Source of the DNA: Nocardia anocheti
Lineage (GTDB): Bacteria > Actinomycetota > Actinomycetes > Mycobacteriales > Mycobacteriaceae
Assembly: GCF_029675105.1 (NCBI RefSeq)
Contig: NZ_JAQQFV010000001.1
Coordinates: 682,001-746,000, forward strand
Length of the DNA stretch: 64,000 nt
Direction of reading: 5' to 3'
In this document: piece after piece, positions 17,349-24,970 of the stretch
Layout of the letters: each line of letters opens with the position of its first letter
Numbering within the stretch: the stretch's first letter is position 1
Position numbers and translations under genes: made by a program
Notes under the pieces: generated by a model
The model's input: the letters and a program-made list of their open reading frames with translations, nothing else
Databases searched by the model: none
Told to the model about the DNA's origin: nothing

Positions 17349-17449
17349 CCCATCCCGGCAGGAACGTGCCGGACGATCCGAGAACAGGGTCGCCAGGGAT
17401 GGTAGCGGCCGACCGGAGGCACTGCCCGTTTCCGGGTAGCCTCGAACCC

Positions 17450-18244
17450 ATGAGTCGACGCGTCCGAATCGGAGTCCAGCTGCAACCCCAGCACGCCGCC
17501 GACTACGGCCGCATCCGCGACGCGGTGCTACGCGCCGAGGACGCCGGGGTCGACATCGTCTTCAACTGGGACCACTTCTTCCCGCTCACCGGCGACCCGA
17601 ACGGCCCGCATTTCGAATGCTGGACCATGCTCGGCGCCTGGGCCGAACAGACCGAGCGCGTCGAGCTCGGCGCGCTGGTCACCGGCGGCGGCTACCGCAA
17701 TCCCGACCTGCTCGCCGACATGGCCCGCACGGTCGACCACATCAGCGGCGGCCGACTCATCCTCGGCATCGGCGCGGGCTGGTTCGAACGCGACTACGAC
17801 GAATACGGCTACGAGTTCGGCACCCCCGGCACCCGACTGAACCTGTTGAAGGACAGCCTCGCCCGCATCTCCACCCGCCTGGGCAAGCTGAATCCCCCTC
17901 CGCTGCGCCAGATCCCGATCCTCATCGGTGGCAAGGGCGAGCGCAAGACCCTGCGCCTGGTCGCCGAATACGCCGACATCTGGCATTCCTTCTCCGACGT
18001 CGAATCGCTGGCCCACCGCAACCAGGTCCTGGCCGCGCACGCCGCCGACGCGGGCACCGACGAGTCTCGCATCGAACGCTCGGTGCAGTGGCTGGGCCGC
18101 ACCGAGGCCGACGCCCTGCACGCCGCGGGCGTCAGCCTGTTCACCGTCGGCGTTTCCGGCCCCGACTACGACCTCACCACCGTCCGCGAGGCCATCGACT
18201 GGCGCGACGAGGTCAACCCCGAACTCCTCGAGGGCCTCGCCTGA
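17450..18244 (+). CDS. LLM-class F420-dependent oxidoreductase
   Basis: Luciferase-like flavin/F420 enzyme of 264 residues with a TIM-barrel pattern: VRIGVQLQPQHADY-like start, VDIVFNWDHFFPLTGD, ELGALVTGGGYRNPDLLADM, GGRLILGIGAGWFERDYDEYG, and IPILIGGKGERKTLRLVAEY. These match the TIGR03560-like subgroup common in mycobacteria and nocardiae. Substrate unknown. The ATG at 17450 begins the conserved MSRRVRIGV; upstream in-frame sequence is not conserved. Its stop lies one base from the end of the convergent YbaB-like gene. Confidence 0.88.
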   Translation: MSRRVRIGVQLQPQHAADYGRIRDAVLRAEDAGVDIVFNWDHFFPLTGDPNGPHFECWTMLGAWAEQTERVELGALVTGGGYRNPDLLADMARTVDHISGGRLILGIGAGWFERDYDEYGYEFGTPGTRLNLLKDSLARISTRLGKLNPPPLRQIPILIGGKGERKTLRLVAEYADIWHSFSDVESLAHRNQVLAAHAADAGTDESRIERSVQWLGRTEADALHAAGVSLFTVGVSGPDYDLTTVREAIDWRDEVNPELLEGLA

Positions 18245-18245
18245 G

Positions 18246-18749
18246 CTAGTCGTATTCGAGCCAGCTCTCGCGCTGGAAGTACTCGTCGTCGGCGTCGTCG
18301 TCCTCGGCGGTCGGGGCGGAGTGCGTCGCCGGGCTGGTGTTCCAGCCGTGTTCGACGGGTCGTCCCTGCCCGGCGGTGCTCCACCCGTGCTCGCCAGGCT
18401 GCGCCGCGCTGTGCTGGGCGGCCGTTGACGGCGGCACCTGCCCGAGCGCGTCGACGTACTCCTCGCGCCGGGCGCGCAGCCGAGGGTCGTTCTCCAGCCG
18501 GGCCACCGCGTCGATCACCGCCGCGCGGGACTCGGCCAACGCCGCCGCGTGCAGGCGGACGATCGTGGCGACGAGCGTGTCCGGGTCGAGCCGCCGCGCC
18601 GCGTCGGTGAGCTGGACCGACTCCAACGTGCCGTCCGCGCCCACCCGCACCGAGGCGATATTCCCCGTGGCCGAGGCGTCGGCGGGCCGGTGCAAACCCG
18701 TGTGCAGACGCCCGATATCGGCGTCGAGTGGGTCGAGCGCGCCGGTCAT
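18246..18749 (-). CDS. YbaB/EbfC-like protein of the type VII accessory locus
   Basis: A 167-residue protein with a YbaB-like core (ASVRVGADGTLESVQLTDAARRLDP, LVATIVRLHAAALAESRAAVI) and a Gly/Ser/acidic C-terminal tail ending EDDDADDEYFQRESWLEYD. Short YbaB-like genes often sit beside ESX/EspG loci in Nocardia and mycobacteria. The role is unknown; DNA binding or chaperone roles are guesses. The ATG has an excellent GGGGAGG six bases upstream. It is divergent from the EspC-like operon, with both starts flanking the two palindromes at 18785-18834, so the two directions are probably co-regulated. Confidence 0.7.
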   Translation of the reverse strand: MTGALDPLDADIGRLHTGLHRPADASATGNIASVRVGADGTLESVQLTDAARRLDPDTLVATIVRLHAAALAESRAAVIDAVARLENDPRLRARREEYVDALGQVPPSTAAQHSAAQPGEHGWSTAGQGRPVEHGWNTSPATHSAPTAEDDDADDEYFQRESWLEYD

Positions 18750-18784
18750 GTGATGCCTCCCCTGGTCGATCATCGCGTTCCGCA

Positions 18785-18804
18785 ATGCCATCTATAGATG
18801 GCAT
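18785..18804. promoter_or_regulatory. Perfect 20-bp palindrome, candidate operator 1
   Basis: ATGCCATCTATAGATGGCAT is fully self-complementary. It sits 36 bp upstream of the YbaB-like start and 81 bp upstream of the EspC-like start. The TATAGA core could overlap a -10 element for the leftward gene. Confidence 0.75.
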
Positions 18805-18814
18805 CGACGGGCAG

Positions 18815-18834
18815 ATGCAATCTATAGTTGGCAT
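18815..18834. promoter_or_regulatory. Imperfect copy of the palindrome, candidate operator 2
   Basis: ATGCAATCTATAGTTGGCAT repeats the previous palindrome with two mismatched pairs, exactly 30 bp centre to centre (about three helical turns). Its TATAGT could serve as a -10 element for the rightward operon. Confidence 0.7.
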
Positions 18835-18884
18835 CGTCGAGAGCGGTGGGGTGCGTCGCCGACACCCCGTGGGGAGGGAACCGA

Positions 18885-19205
18885 GTGAGTCCGACACCGA
18901 GTGCCGAGCAGTTCGATCTGGACCCCGACGCGGTGCGCGCGCTGGCCGCCGGAATGGGGACGGCGGGTCAGGAAGTCCAGGTCATCGGCAAGGGCGGCGC
19001 GCTGGCCGACGGCGTCTTCGAGTGCATGCCGAACGGCGACACACCCCAGGCGTACCTAGTCGCGGCCCGCCGCGCCGACAAGGCGATGGCCGCCGTCGGC
19101 ACCGCCCTGGCCGAACTCAGCGGCAAGACTGTCGCCGCCGTGATCACCTTCCGACAGCAGGACGACGCCCGCGCCGGTGCCCTGGCCGGGGTGACACCCC
19201 GATGA
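18885..19205 (+). CDS. EspC-like/DUF2580-type secretion-associated protein
   Basis: Small helical protein (106 residues): FDLDPDAVRALAAGMGTAGQEV at the N-terminus and YLVAARRADKAMAAVGTALAEL in the second helix resemble EspC/DUF2580 type VII secretion substrates. It has no signal peptide. The GTG start has GGAGGG six bases upstream, which decides the start over longer in-frame options. Its stop overlaps the next start (ATGA), so it is probably co-translated and perhaps co-secreted with the DUF1023 hydrolase. The family assignment is by pattern only. Confidence 0.68.
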   Translation: MSPTPSAEQFDLDPDAVRALAAGMGTAGQEVQVIGKGGALADGVFECMPNGDTPQAYLVAARRADKAMAAVGTALAELSGKTVAAVITFRQQDDARAGALAGVTPR

Positions 19206-21082
19206 GCCAGCACCTGACCGTCCCGCAGGTCGAATCCTGGAAACCTGCCGCCTTCGGCGCCCAAGCCACCGAATTCGCCCGACAGGCAACCGAACTGCGC
19301 ACCACCATCCAGGACCAGTACCGCGCGGTAGACGCCTCCCGCGACACCTTCCGCCGCGAAACCGGCGACGCCATGCGCACCCGCTTCGACGAAGTCCGCA
19401 CCAAGGCGCTGCTCATCGCCGACGCCCTCGACCGCGGCCGCGACGCCGCCACCTCGGCCCACTGGACCATCAGCTCCGCCCAGGGCTTCCTGGCCGCGAA
19501 GAAGGCCGACGCGCTCGCCAAGACCTTCGACGTCCACGACGACGGCACCTGCGTGATCTCCGAAACCACCAAGCAGCGCCTGTATTCCGCACTCGCGAGC
19601 CAATCCACCGACCCGAACGTCATCGCCGACAAATACACCACCGCGATGGCCGCACTCCAACTCGACGCCAACACCCACACCGCCGCGATCAAGGCAGCCC
19701 TCACCGGCGCGATGAACGCCGACACCGCCGCGAAATCCGCCATCGAAGCCGCCTTCGAAAACCTCCCCACCCCCGAATCTTTCGGCAACGCCACCACCCC
19801 GGCTTCCACCGTGCCGACGAGCACGCAGCCGCCGGAAAACGGCACTCCACAACAGAATCGGGAGTGGTGGGACTCCCTGACCGCCGACCAGCAGCAGACG
19901 ATCATCAAGGAATCGCCGGGTTCGATAGGAAATCTCGACGGCCTACCCGCTGTCGTCCGCGACGAGGCCAATCGAAGCCGGATCGGCGGCGAATTCGACC
20001 GGCTCGAGGCAGACAAGACCAAGTTCCAAGACGCCATGGTGACCGCCAGCGCCACCGGTGACATGAGCGGTGTCGCGGCAGCCCAAACCGGCCTGGATCG
20101 CACGGAACAGAAACTCGAGGACCTCTCGGCGGTCAGTGCGGCCGTAGGTGCCAGCCCCACCGCCACATCTCCACCGCGCTATCTGATGGCGCTGGACATG
20201 GAATCCGGCCGCCAGGGGCGCGCGGCGGTATCGGTGGGCAATCCCGATACCGCAGAACATATTTCGGTGACGACACCGGGTCTCGGCTCGGATCTGAACG
20301 AGACCCTCCTGGGCGGTGGCGAACCCAAGAACGTCAACGGCGGCATGATGGGTGAGGCACAGAATCTCATCGCGACGTCCGAGGCCCAGTTGGCGGCGGC
20401 GGGACGCGGTGGTGAGCAGGTCGCCTCGATCGCCTGGTTCGGTTACGACCCGCCACAGGGTGGGACGGACCTGTCCGCCATCACGCCGGACATGATCAAC
20501 GTGCTCAACGAGGGTCGAGCGCAGGAGGCGGCACAACCGCTGTCGTCGTTCTACACCGGCCTCGACGTGGCCAGCGAGACGAACGATCCGCACATCACCG
20601 CACTGGGGCATTCCTACGGCTCGTTGGCGACAAGCCATGCGCTACAGCAGCAATCAGGTGTTGTCGACGATGTCGTGTTCTACGGATCTCCTGGTCTGGG
20701 CGCCGACGTCTACGCCCCGGGGGTCGGCGGGCTCGGAGCGCCGATCACGAACCTCGGCTTCAACGACGCGGTGGAGAACGCCGGTGATCTCGGCGTGCGC
20801 GACGGTCACGTGTATGAGATGAGCGAGTACTGGGACGCGGTCGCGAACTCGAATGCGTTCGGCCGCAGCCCGAACCAGATGCCCTGGGTGACCCACCTCA
20901 GTACGGACCCGATCACCGTCCAGGACCCGGTCACCGGCGATGGTGTCACCTACACCGGCGGCAGCGGTCACTCCGAGTACGGACGGTCCGACGGAGCGAA
21001 CCTGCACCGCTCCGGATACAACCTGGCCGCGATCGTCGCCGGTCTCCCCGAGAACGCCACCAACCCTCGGACGGGGCAGTGA
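19202..21082 (+). CDS. DUF1023-type alpha/beta hydrolase with helical N-terminal domain
   Basis: A 626-residue protein in two parts. Residues 1-190 are strongly helical (EFARQATELRTTIQDQY, RTRFDEVRTKALLIADAL), resembling the WXG/LXG-like secretion modules of type VII substrates. A Pro/Thr linker is followed by the diagnostic REWWDSLTADQQQ, then GNLDGLPAVVRDEANR, and an alpha/beta hydrolase domain with nucleophile elbow GHSYGS (Ser471). DUF1023 proteins are thought to be lipases or esterases. There is no classical signal peptide, so export would need the ESX route. It overlaps the EspC-like gene (ATGA) and is followed by small membrane and lipoprotein genes. Confidence 0.85.
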   Translation: MSQHLTVPQVESWKPAAFGAQATEFARQATELRTTIQDQYRAVDASRDTFRRETGDAMRTRFDEVRTKALLIADALDRGRDAATSAHWTISSAQGFLAAKKADALAKTFDVHDDGTCVISETTKQRLYSALASQSTDPNVIADKYTTAMAALQLDANTHTAAIKAALTGAMNADTAAKSAIEAAFENLPTPESFGNATTPASTVPTSTQPPENGTPQQNREWWDSLTADQQQTIIKESPGSIGNLDGLPAVVRDEANRSRIGGEFDRLEADKTKFQDAMVTASATGDMSGVAAAQTGLDRTEQKLEDLSAVSAAVGASPTATSPPRYLMALDMESGRQGRAAVSVGNPDTAEHISVTTPGLGSDLNETLLGGGEPKNVNGGMMGEAQNLIATSEAQLAAAGRGGEQVASIAWFGYDPPQGGTDLSAITPDMINVLNEGRAQEAAQPLSSFYTGLDVASETNDPHITALGHSYGSLATSHALQQQSGVVDDVVFYGSPGLGADVYAPGVGGLGAPITNLGFNDAVENAGDLGVRDGHVYEMSEYWDAVANSNAFGRSPNQMPWVTHLSTDPITVQDPVTGDGVTYTGGSGHSEYGRSDGANLHRSGYNLAAIVAGLPENATNPRTGQ

Positions 21083-21088
21083 TCGCGG

Positions 21089-21733
21089 GTGCTCTTCCGG
21101 AAGCTGGAAACGACAGGCAGGGCACTGGCCTGGGCAGTCGTGATAGGCGCCGCGTGCCTGGTCGCCTCGATGGTGGCGACGCTGCTGGTGTGGGGCTGGG
21201 CGAATCGAGACAGCGGATATCCTCCGGAACCGATCACCCCGGAGAGCATCGCGCGCGCCGAGGAAGACATGCGTCCGCGCGGTTCCTTCGAGGACGCGCT
21301 GGCCCGCGGAGACCAACTCTTCGCCGTGCTGCAGAACGTGATCGGCGGCCTCGAACCCGGCATTCAGTTTCACCCCAGAATCACCGGCGAGATCACGGAC
21401 TGCGGTGGTTCCTATGGCGCGGCTGGTGGGCGCGAATCGAAATACCGATCGTCCGACGGCACGCCGACGCTGGCGAGCGACAACTGGCGGGAAGTGAACG
21501 ATCGGTCGATCGCCGCCGCGGCGGAAGCCGGTATCGAACTGGTCCCGATCAGGGAAGACGACCCGGTGTGGTTGAACCAGGTCGCCCTCGAGACACCGGA
21601 TGGTGGATTCGAGATCACCATCTTCAATACCTCGCACGACCATGCCGACGGCGAGAGGACCGTCATCGCGATGGTGGTCAAGTGCCACCTGCCCGCCGAC
21701 AAGCTCAATTCCCCGGTGAAGCCGACGAAATGA
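21089..21733 (+). CDS. Membrane-anchored protein of unknown function
   Basis: A 214-residue protein with one N-terminal membrane helix (LAWAVVIGAACLVASMVATLLVWG, about residues 13-36) and an extracytoplasmic domain with three cysteines (ITDCGG, MVVKCHL among them). Inside the domain, NWREVNDRSIAAAAEAGIELVPI and WLNQVALETPDGGFEITIFN resemble LppA-like lipoprotein domains, but I cannot name the family. It follows the hydrolase after six bases with a weak ribosome site. A role as partner or immunity-type protein of the hydrolase is speculation from position. Confidence 0.75.
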   Translation: MLFRKLETTGRALAWAVVIGAACLVASMVATLLVWGWANRDSGYPPEPITPESIARAEEDMRPRGSFEDALARGDQLFAVLQNVIGGLEPGIQFHPRITGEITDCGGSYGAAGGRESKYRSSDGTPTLASDNWREVNDRSIAAAAEAGIELVPIREDDPVWLNQVALETPDGGFEITIFNTSHDHADGERTVIAMVVKCHLPADKLNSPVKPTK

Positions 21734-21798
21734 CGAATTCCCCGAACGAGAACCGCGCCCGTTCTCCCCATGCGCCATACGGATCGGAGTCGGCATGA
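21730..21798 (+). CDS. Possible 22-residue coupling peptide
   Basis: An ATG overlapping the preceding stop (ATGA) opens a 22-codon frame whose own stop overlaps the next start (ATGA at 21795-21798). The peptide begins MTNSPNENRARSP and has no recognisable domain. The precise double overlap suggests that ribosomes translate through the gap to couple the flanking genes. It may be a translational bridge rather than a functional protein. Confidence 0.4.
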   Translation: MTNSPNENRARSPHAPYGSESA

Positions 21799-22163
21799 CA
21801 ATCAACGACACCTCCCCCTCCGGCCTCTGGCAGGCAGCCTGCGACGGACGATTCCGCCTCGAAGCCGACGCGGCCCAGGAATGCGCGGCGCACTACGCCT
21901 GGCTCGCCGACCAATTGGAACAGCGGATCGCTGATGCAGGTCGCCTCAACAAGCTGTCCGGGTTCGGCGGATTCGATTCGGCACAAGCCCTGCAACGGGG
22001 TTTCGAGGGTAAGGCGGATCAGGGAGTTGCCGCATTGCAGAGCGTTCAACGGGAGTGCTGGGAGTTGCAGGCCGCGGTGTTGAGAGCCGGTGGGGCCCTG
22101 GACGAGACCGACTTGGCCTCGGCGACCCGCATTCTGAGTAAGCGATCCGAGGTGGCCTCATGA
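21795..22163 (+). CDS. Small helical type VII secretion-associated protein
   Basis: A 122-residue, largely helical protein: FRLEADAAQECAAHYAWLADQLEQRI, a turn with LSGFGGFDSAQALQRGFEGKA, then a second long helix (SVQRECWELQAAVLRAGGAL). The helix-turn-helix hairpin and size fit WXG100/PE-like partner proteins, but the exact WxG is absent and GFGGF takes that place. Start and stop are both in ATGA overlaps with neighbours. I do not recognise a named family. Confidence 0.65.
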   Translation: MTINDTSPSGLWQAACDGRFRLEADAAQECAAHYAWLADQLEQRIADAGRLNKLSGFGGFDSAQALQRGFEGKADQGVAALQSVQRECWELQAAVLRAGGALDETDLASATRILSKRSEVAS

Positions 22164-22801
22164 ACGGGTTCGAGCGGTGCGCGTTCTCTGCGCTCGCGCT
22201 CGCGATCGGCGTGGCGGCAGCGGGGTGCACGGGTGCCGATCCGGCGGATTCACCGCCGGTCACGGAGGATGGCGGGTCGTCGCTGGGGAGTTCGAGCGTT
22301 CGACCGACATTGACCGATGCCAGGTTGCAGCCGCCTTCGCAGGACAACAAGTACACCAAGGCGGGCGGTCGTCCGGCTGTCGTGGTCGATCCGTGCACGT
22401 GGATACCGGACGAAACGATTCACGCCATCGACCTCGATCCGGCCACCCGTCAGCGCGGCCGCGATCTGGTAGCCGAATACACTTTTCTCACTTGCGATTT
22501 CGCCGCTCCGACCGGCGGCGAGAAATGGCGACTTCAAGTCGACTCCGGCAACGTGTCACTCGACGAGGTGCGTCAGAAGTACGCGGGTCGGACCGAGAAC
22601 GTCGATATCAACGGTCGGGAAGCGGTCCGAACCGTCAAGAACGGCGAGAAGACCTGCGCGGTCGATCTCCGGACATCGGTCGGATACTTCGGCGTCGAAG
22701 CGGCGTACGCGGCTATTCCCGGCGCCGACACCGCAGCACCCTGCGACAAGGCAATGGAATACGCCCGCGCCCTCGAACCGGTGATCGGCACCGGCAACTG
22801 A
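22160..22801 (+). CDS. DUF3558-type lipoprotein
   Basis: A 213-residue lipoprotein: signal ALALAIGVAAAGC with predicted lipidated Cys23, then a Ser/Pro linker and a domain starting VVVDPCTWIPDETIHAIDLDP, the opening of DUF3558. Further Cys residues (FLTCDF, EKTCAVDL, AAPCDKAM) probably form disulphides outside the membrane. DUF3558 lipoproteins are widespread in mycobacteria and nocardiae and have no proven function. It overlaps the upstream gene by four bases. Confidence 0.82.
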   Translation: MNGFERCAFSALALAIGVAAAGCTGADPADSPPVTEDGGSSLGSSSVRPTLTDARLQPPSQDNKYTKAGGRPAVVVDPCTWIPDETIHAIDLDPATRQRGRDLVAEYTFLTCDFAAPTGGEKWRLQVDSGNVSLDEVRQKYAGRTENVDINGREAVRTVKNGEKTCAVDLRTSVGYFGVEAAYAAIPGADTAAPCDKAMEYARALEPVIGTGN

Positions 22802-22828
22802 CATGTTCCGAATGAAGGGTGGGGACCT

Positions 22829-24184
22829 GTGACGGGTGAGATTCCGCTGATCCCGGGCGTGATCGGGATGACGACCGCGCAGCAGCCCAAGTCGACTCCC
22901 GAGACGGCGGCGGTGTTCGACGCGGCGACGGGGACGCAGCGCAAGGCGGCGGAGATCGGGGTGGGGGCGGCGGGGGCCGATCCGGCGTATATCCAGATGA
23001 TGGAGGAGTTCGCCGCCATGCCCCACGCGGAGATCTACCGCCGCGCCCAGGAGATGCGGCCGGGGGTGATGATGCAGACCGCCGAGACCTGGAAGGCGAT
23101 CAGCACCGCGCTCACCGGCAATGTCATCGGCATCACGGCCAAGGTGAACGCGACGATCGCGCGCGGCTGGGAGGGGCAGACCGCGCAGGCGATCAGTGCG
23201 GCGACGACGGCACTGACCGGGCGGTTGACCGAGTTGCAGAACGTGACGCAGGCGGTGGCGTGGCGGGTGGAGGCGGCCGGGTTCGGTGCCGAGGTGGTGA
23301 AGGCGCAGATCCAGCCACCACCGGCGGCGGTGGCGGGGCCGACTGTGCTCGGTGCCGAGAATCCGGTCGACGCGGTCGGTTCGACGCAGGCCCAGTCGGA
23401 AGCGTGGCAGGCCGCCATCTGGACCATGCGCAACAACTATCAACCGACCTATGAACCTGCGGGCCAGGGCGTTCCGGTGTTCCCGACATCGAATGGATTG
23501 GGCGGCACCGAGATTCCGGCCGACACCGGCGGCGGTTCGCCCGCCTCGAACGGAACACGGGAGGGCACCGAACCCGGCACCACGCCCCCTTCGGACCCGG
23601 ACCAGCCGACCGACGACACAACCTCGAGTACGGCCGCTGGGCAGAATTCGTCCTCGTCGGATGACGACTCGTCCGATGACAACTCGGATACCACCGACAA
23701 CGCGACGACCGACGATCCCACCACCGACGACTCGACCGGCAACGACGACACCACCGCGGCCTCCACCCAACAGCCTTCGTCCGGTTCCCCGACAACTACC
23801 GGTGCCCCAGGCGGCGCACCAACGGGTAACCCGACCGGCTCGCCCAGCGCAGGTACCCCCGCACCGGGCGGCCAAGGCACGGGCACCCCGAACCCGGGCG
23901 GCCCGGTCGTACCGGGCAACCCCGCCAGAAACAGCACCCCACTCGCGAACACCACCCCGAACACCCGAGGCACCACACCCATGCACGGCATGCCAGGCAT
24001 GGGCGCCCCCGCCGCCGCCCGCCAGAACCAGAAGGGCGACGACGAGCACCAGGGCCGCCCCGAACTACGCTTCCACCCCCGCAACCGCATCGACCTGGTC
24101 GGCCCACCCCAGGGCACCGTCCCCCCGGTGCTCGGAGCCAGATCCCCCGAGCGTCGCCGAAGTGCGGAGAGCGAGTCGCCGTAG
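22829..24184 (+). CDS. PPE-like type VII secretion substrate with disordered acidic/Pro-rich tail
   Basis: A 451-residue protein. Residues 1-200 are helical and PPE-like (MQTAETWKAISTAL, ARGWEGQTAQAISAATTAL, LTELQNVTQAVAWRVEAAGFGAEV), with a GWEG turn. The middle is a low-complexity Asp/Ser/Thr stretch (about 245-330), then a Gly/Pro/Thr-rich segment with MHGMPGMG. It ends in a short conserved-looking block (PELRFHPRNRIDLVG). There is no signal peptide. The next gene encodes its likely EspG chaperone and shares one base with its stop codon, which supports the substrate assignment. GGGG precedes the GTG start. Confidence 0.75.
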   Translation: MTGEIPLIPGVIGMTTAQQPKSTPETAAVFDAATGTQRKAAEIGVGAAGADPAYIQMMEEFAAMPHAEIYRRAQEMRPGVMMQTAETWKAISTALTGNVIGITAKVNATIARGWEGQTAQAISAATTALTGRLTELQNVTQAVAWRVEAAGFGAEVVKAQIQPPPAAVAGPTVLGAENPVDAVGSTQAQSEAWQAAIWTMRNNYQPTYEPAGQGVPVFPTSNGLGGTEIPADTGGGSPASNGTREGTEPGTTPPSDPDQPTDDTTSSTAAGQNSSSSDDDSSDDNSDTTDNATTDDPTTDDSTGNDDTTAASTQQPSSGSPTTTGAPGGAPTGNPTGSPSAGTPAPGGQGTGTPNPGGPVVPGNPARNSTPLANTTPNTRGTTPMHGMPGMGAPAAARQNQKGDDEHQGRPELRFHPRNRIDLVGPPQGTVPPVLGARSPERRRSAESESP

Positions 24185-24891
24185 TGCGCTGGGAGTTCAC
24201 CGGTGACGAGTTCCTCTACGCGTGGGGCGAGAGCGGCAGCGATCGAATCCCCGCGCCACTGACGGTCACACCGTCGGTCCGCTGGCGTCACGAATGGGAT
24301 GCCCTGGTGGCGGACCTGCGCGAACGGCTCCCGGCCGCACGGGACCCGGACCTGTCCGCGGTATTGCGCCTGGCGGCGGCTCCCGACATGGCGATCACGG
24401 TGATCGGCACACGCGAGGACAAACCCCTCCGCCTGTACTGCGCCTCGACACAGCAGAGCGCGGTGGCCCTCGCCCAACCACCCGCTGAGGACTGCACCGT
24501 GGTCGTCCGCACCGGAATCCCCACCTCCGTCCCGGCGTGGATAGCGCGGTTCGCCGGAGACCGGCGGGCCGGTGCCGCGCCGCCGCTGACGGAATCGGTC
24601 CACGCCCTCACCACCCCGGCGCAGGCCGTGGCCCTCGACTACGGAGAGCTGTCGACCGCCGACCGCGTGCACGATCTGCTCTCGGCGCCCCGGTCCGGCT
24701 ACGGCCATGTGGAGGTCGTGCGCGGCAGGCCGGGATCATCCGACGGTCCGGCGCGGCGGTTTCTGAGTTGGTTCGATGTGGTCGACGACGGCCGATACGT
24801 CTATCGCTACCGGCATGGTGACCTCATGATCGAACCGTGTTCGTCCGCGCGGTTCGAGAAGCTCATGGCGCGAATGCTGGGTATTCGGTAG
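24184..24891 (+). CDS. EspG family ESX secretion-associated chaperone
   Basis: A 235-residue cytosolic protein resembling EspG, the chaperone that binds PE-PPE tips before ESX export: WEFTGDEFLYAWGES near the start, RLYCASTQQSAVALAQ, TVVVRTGIPTSVPAWIARFAG, and YGHVEVVRGRPG followed by LSWFDVVDDGRYVYR and a helical C-terminus. The GTG start shares a base with the stop of the PPE-like gene, the usual EspG-PPE coupling. No EccB/C/D core is in the window, so export would rely on an ESX machine elsewhere. Confidence 0.8.
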   Translation: MRWEFTGDEFLYAWGESGSDRIPAPLTVTPSVRWRHEWDALVADLRERLPAARDPDLSAVLRLAAAPDMAITVIGTREDKPLRLYCASTQQSAVALAQPPAEDCTVVVRTGIPTSVPAWIARFAGDRRAGAAPPLTESVHALTTPAQAVALDYGELSTADRVHDLLSAPRSGYGHVEVVRGRPGSSDGPARRFLSWFDVVDDGRYVYRYRHGDLMIEPCSSARFEKLMARMLGIR

Positions 24892-24970
24892 CGCTTGCCG
24901 CAGTGTTGCCGGTCACCGGACAGGCGCGCGTACTCTGCCCCGAGCGAGGTAGCGGCTAGGGTCTATCGCC

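Noticed and set aside
18728..19201. Upstream in-frame extension of the DUF1023 hydrolase
   Set aside because: It runs through the palindromes and the EspC-like gene; the ATGA-coupled start at 19202 begins the conserved sequence.
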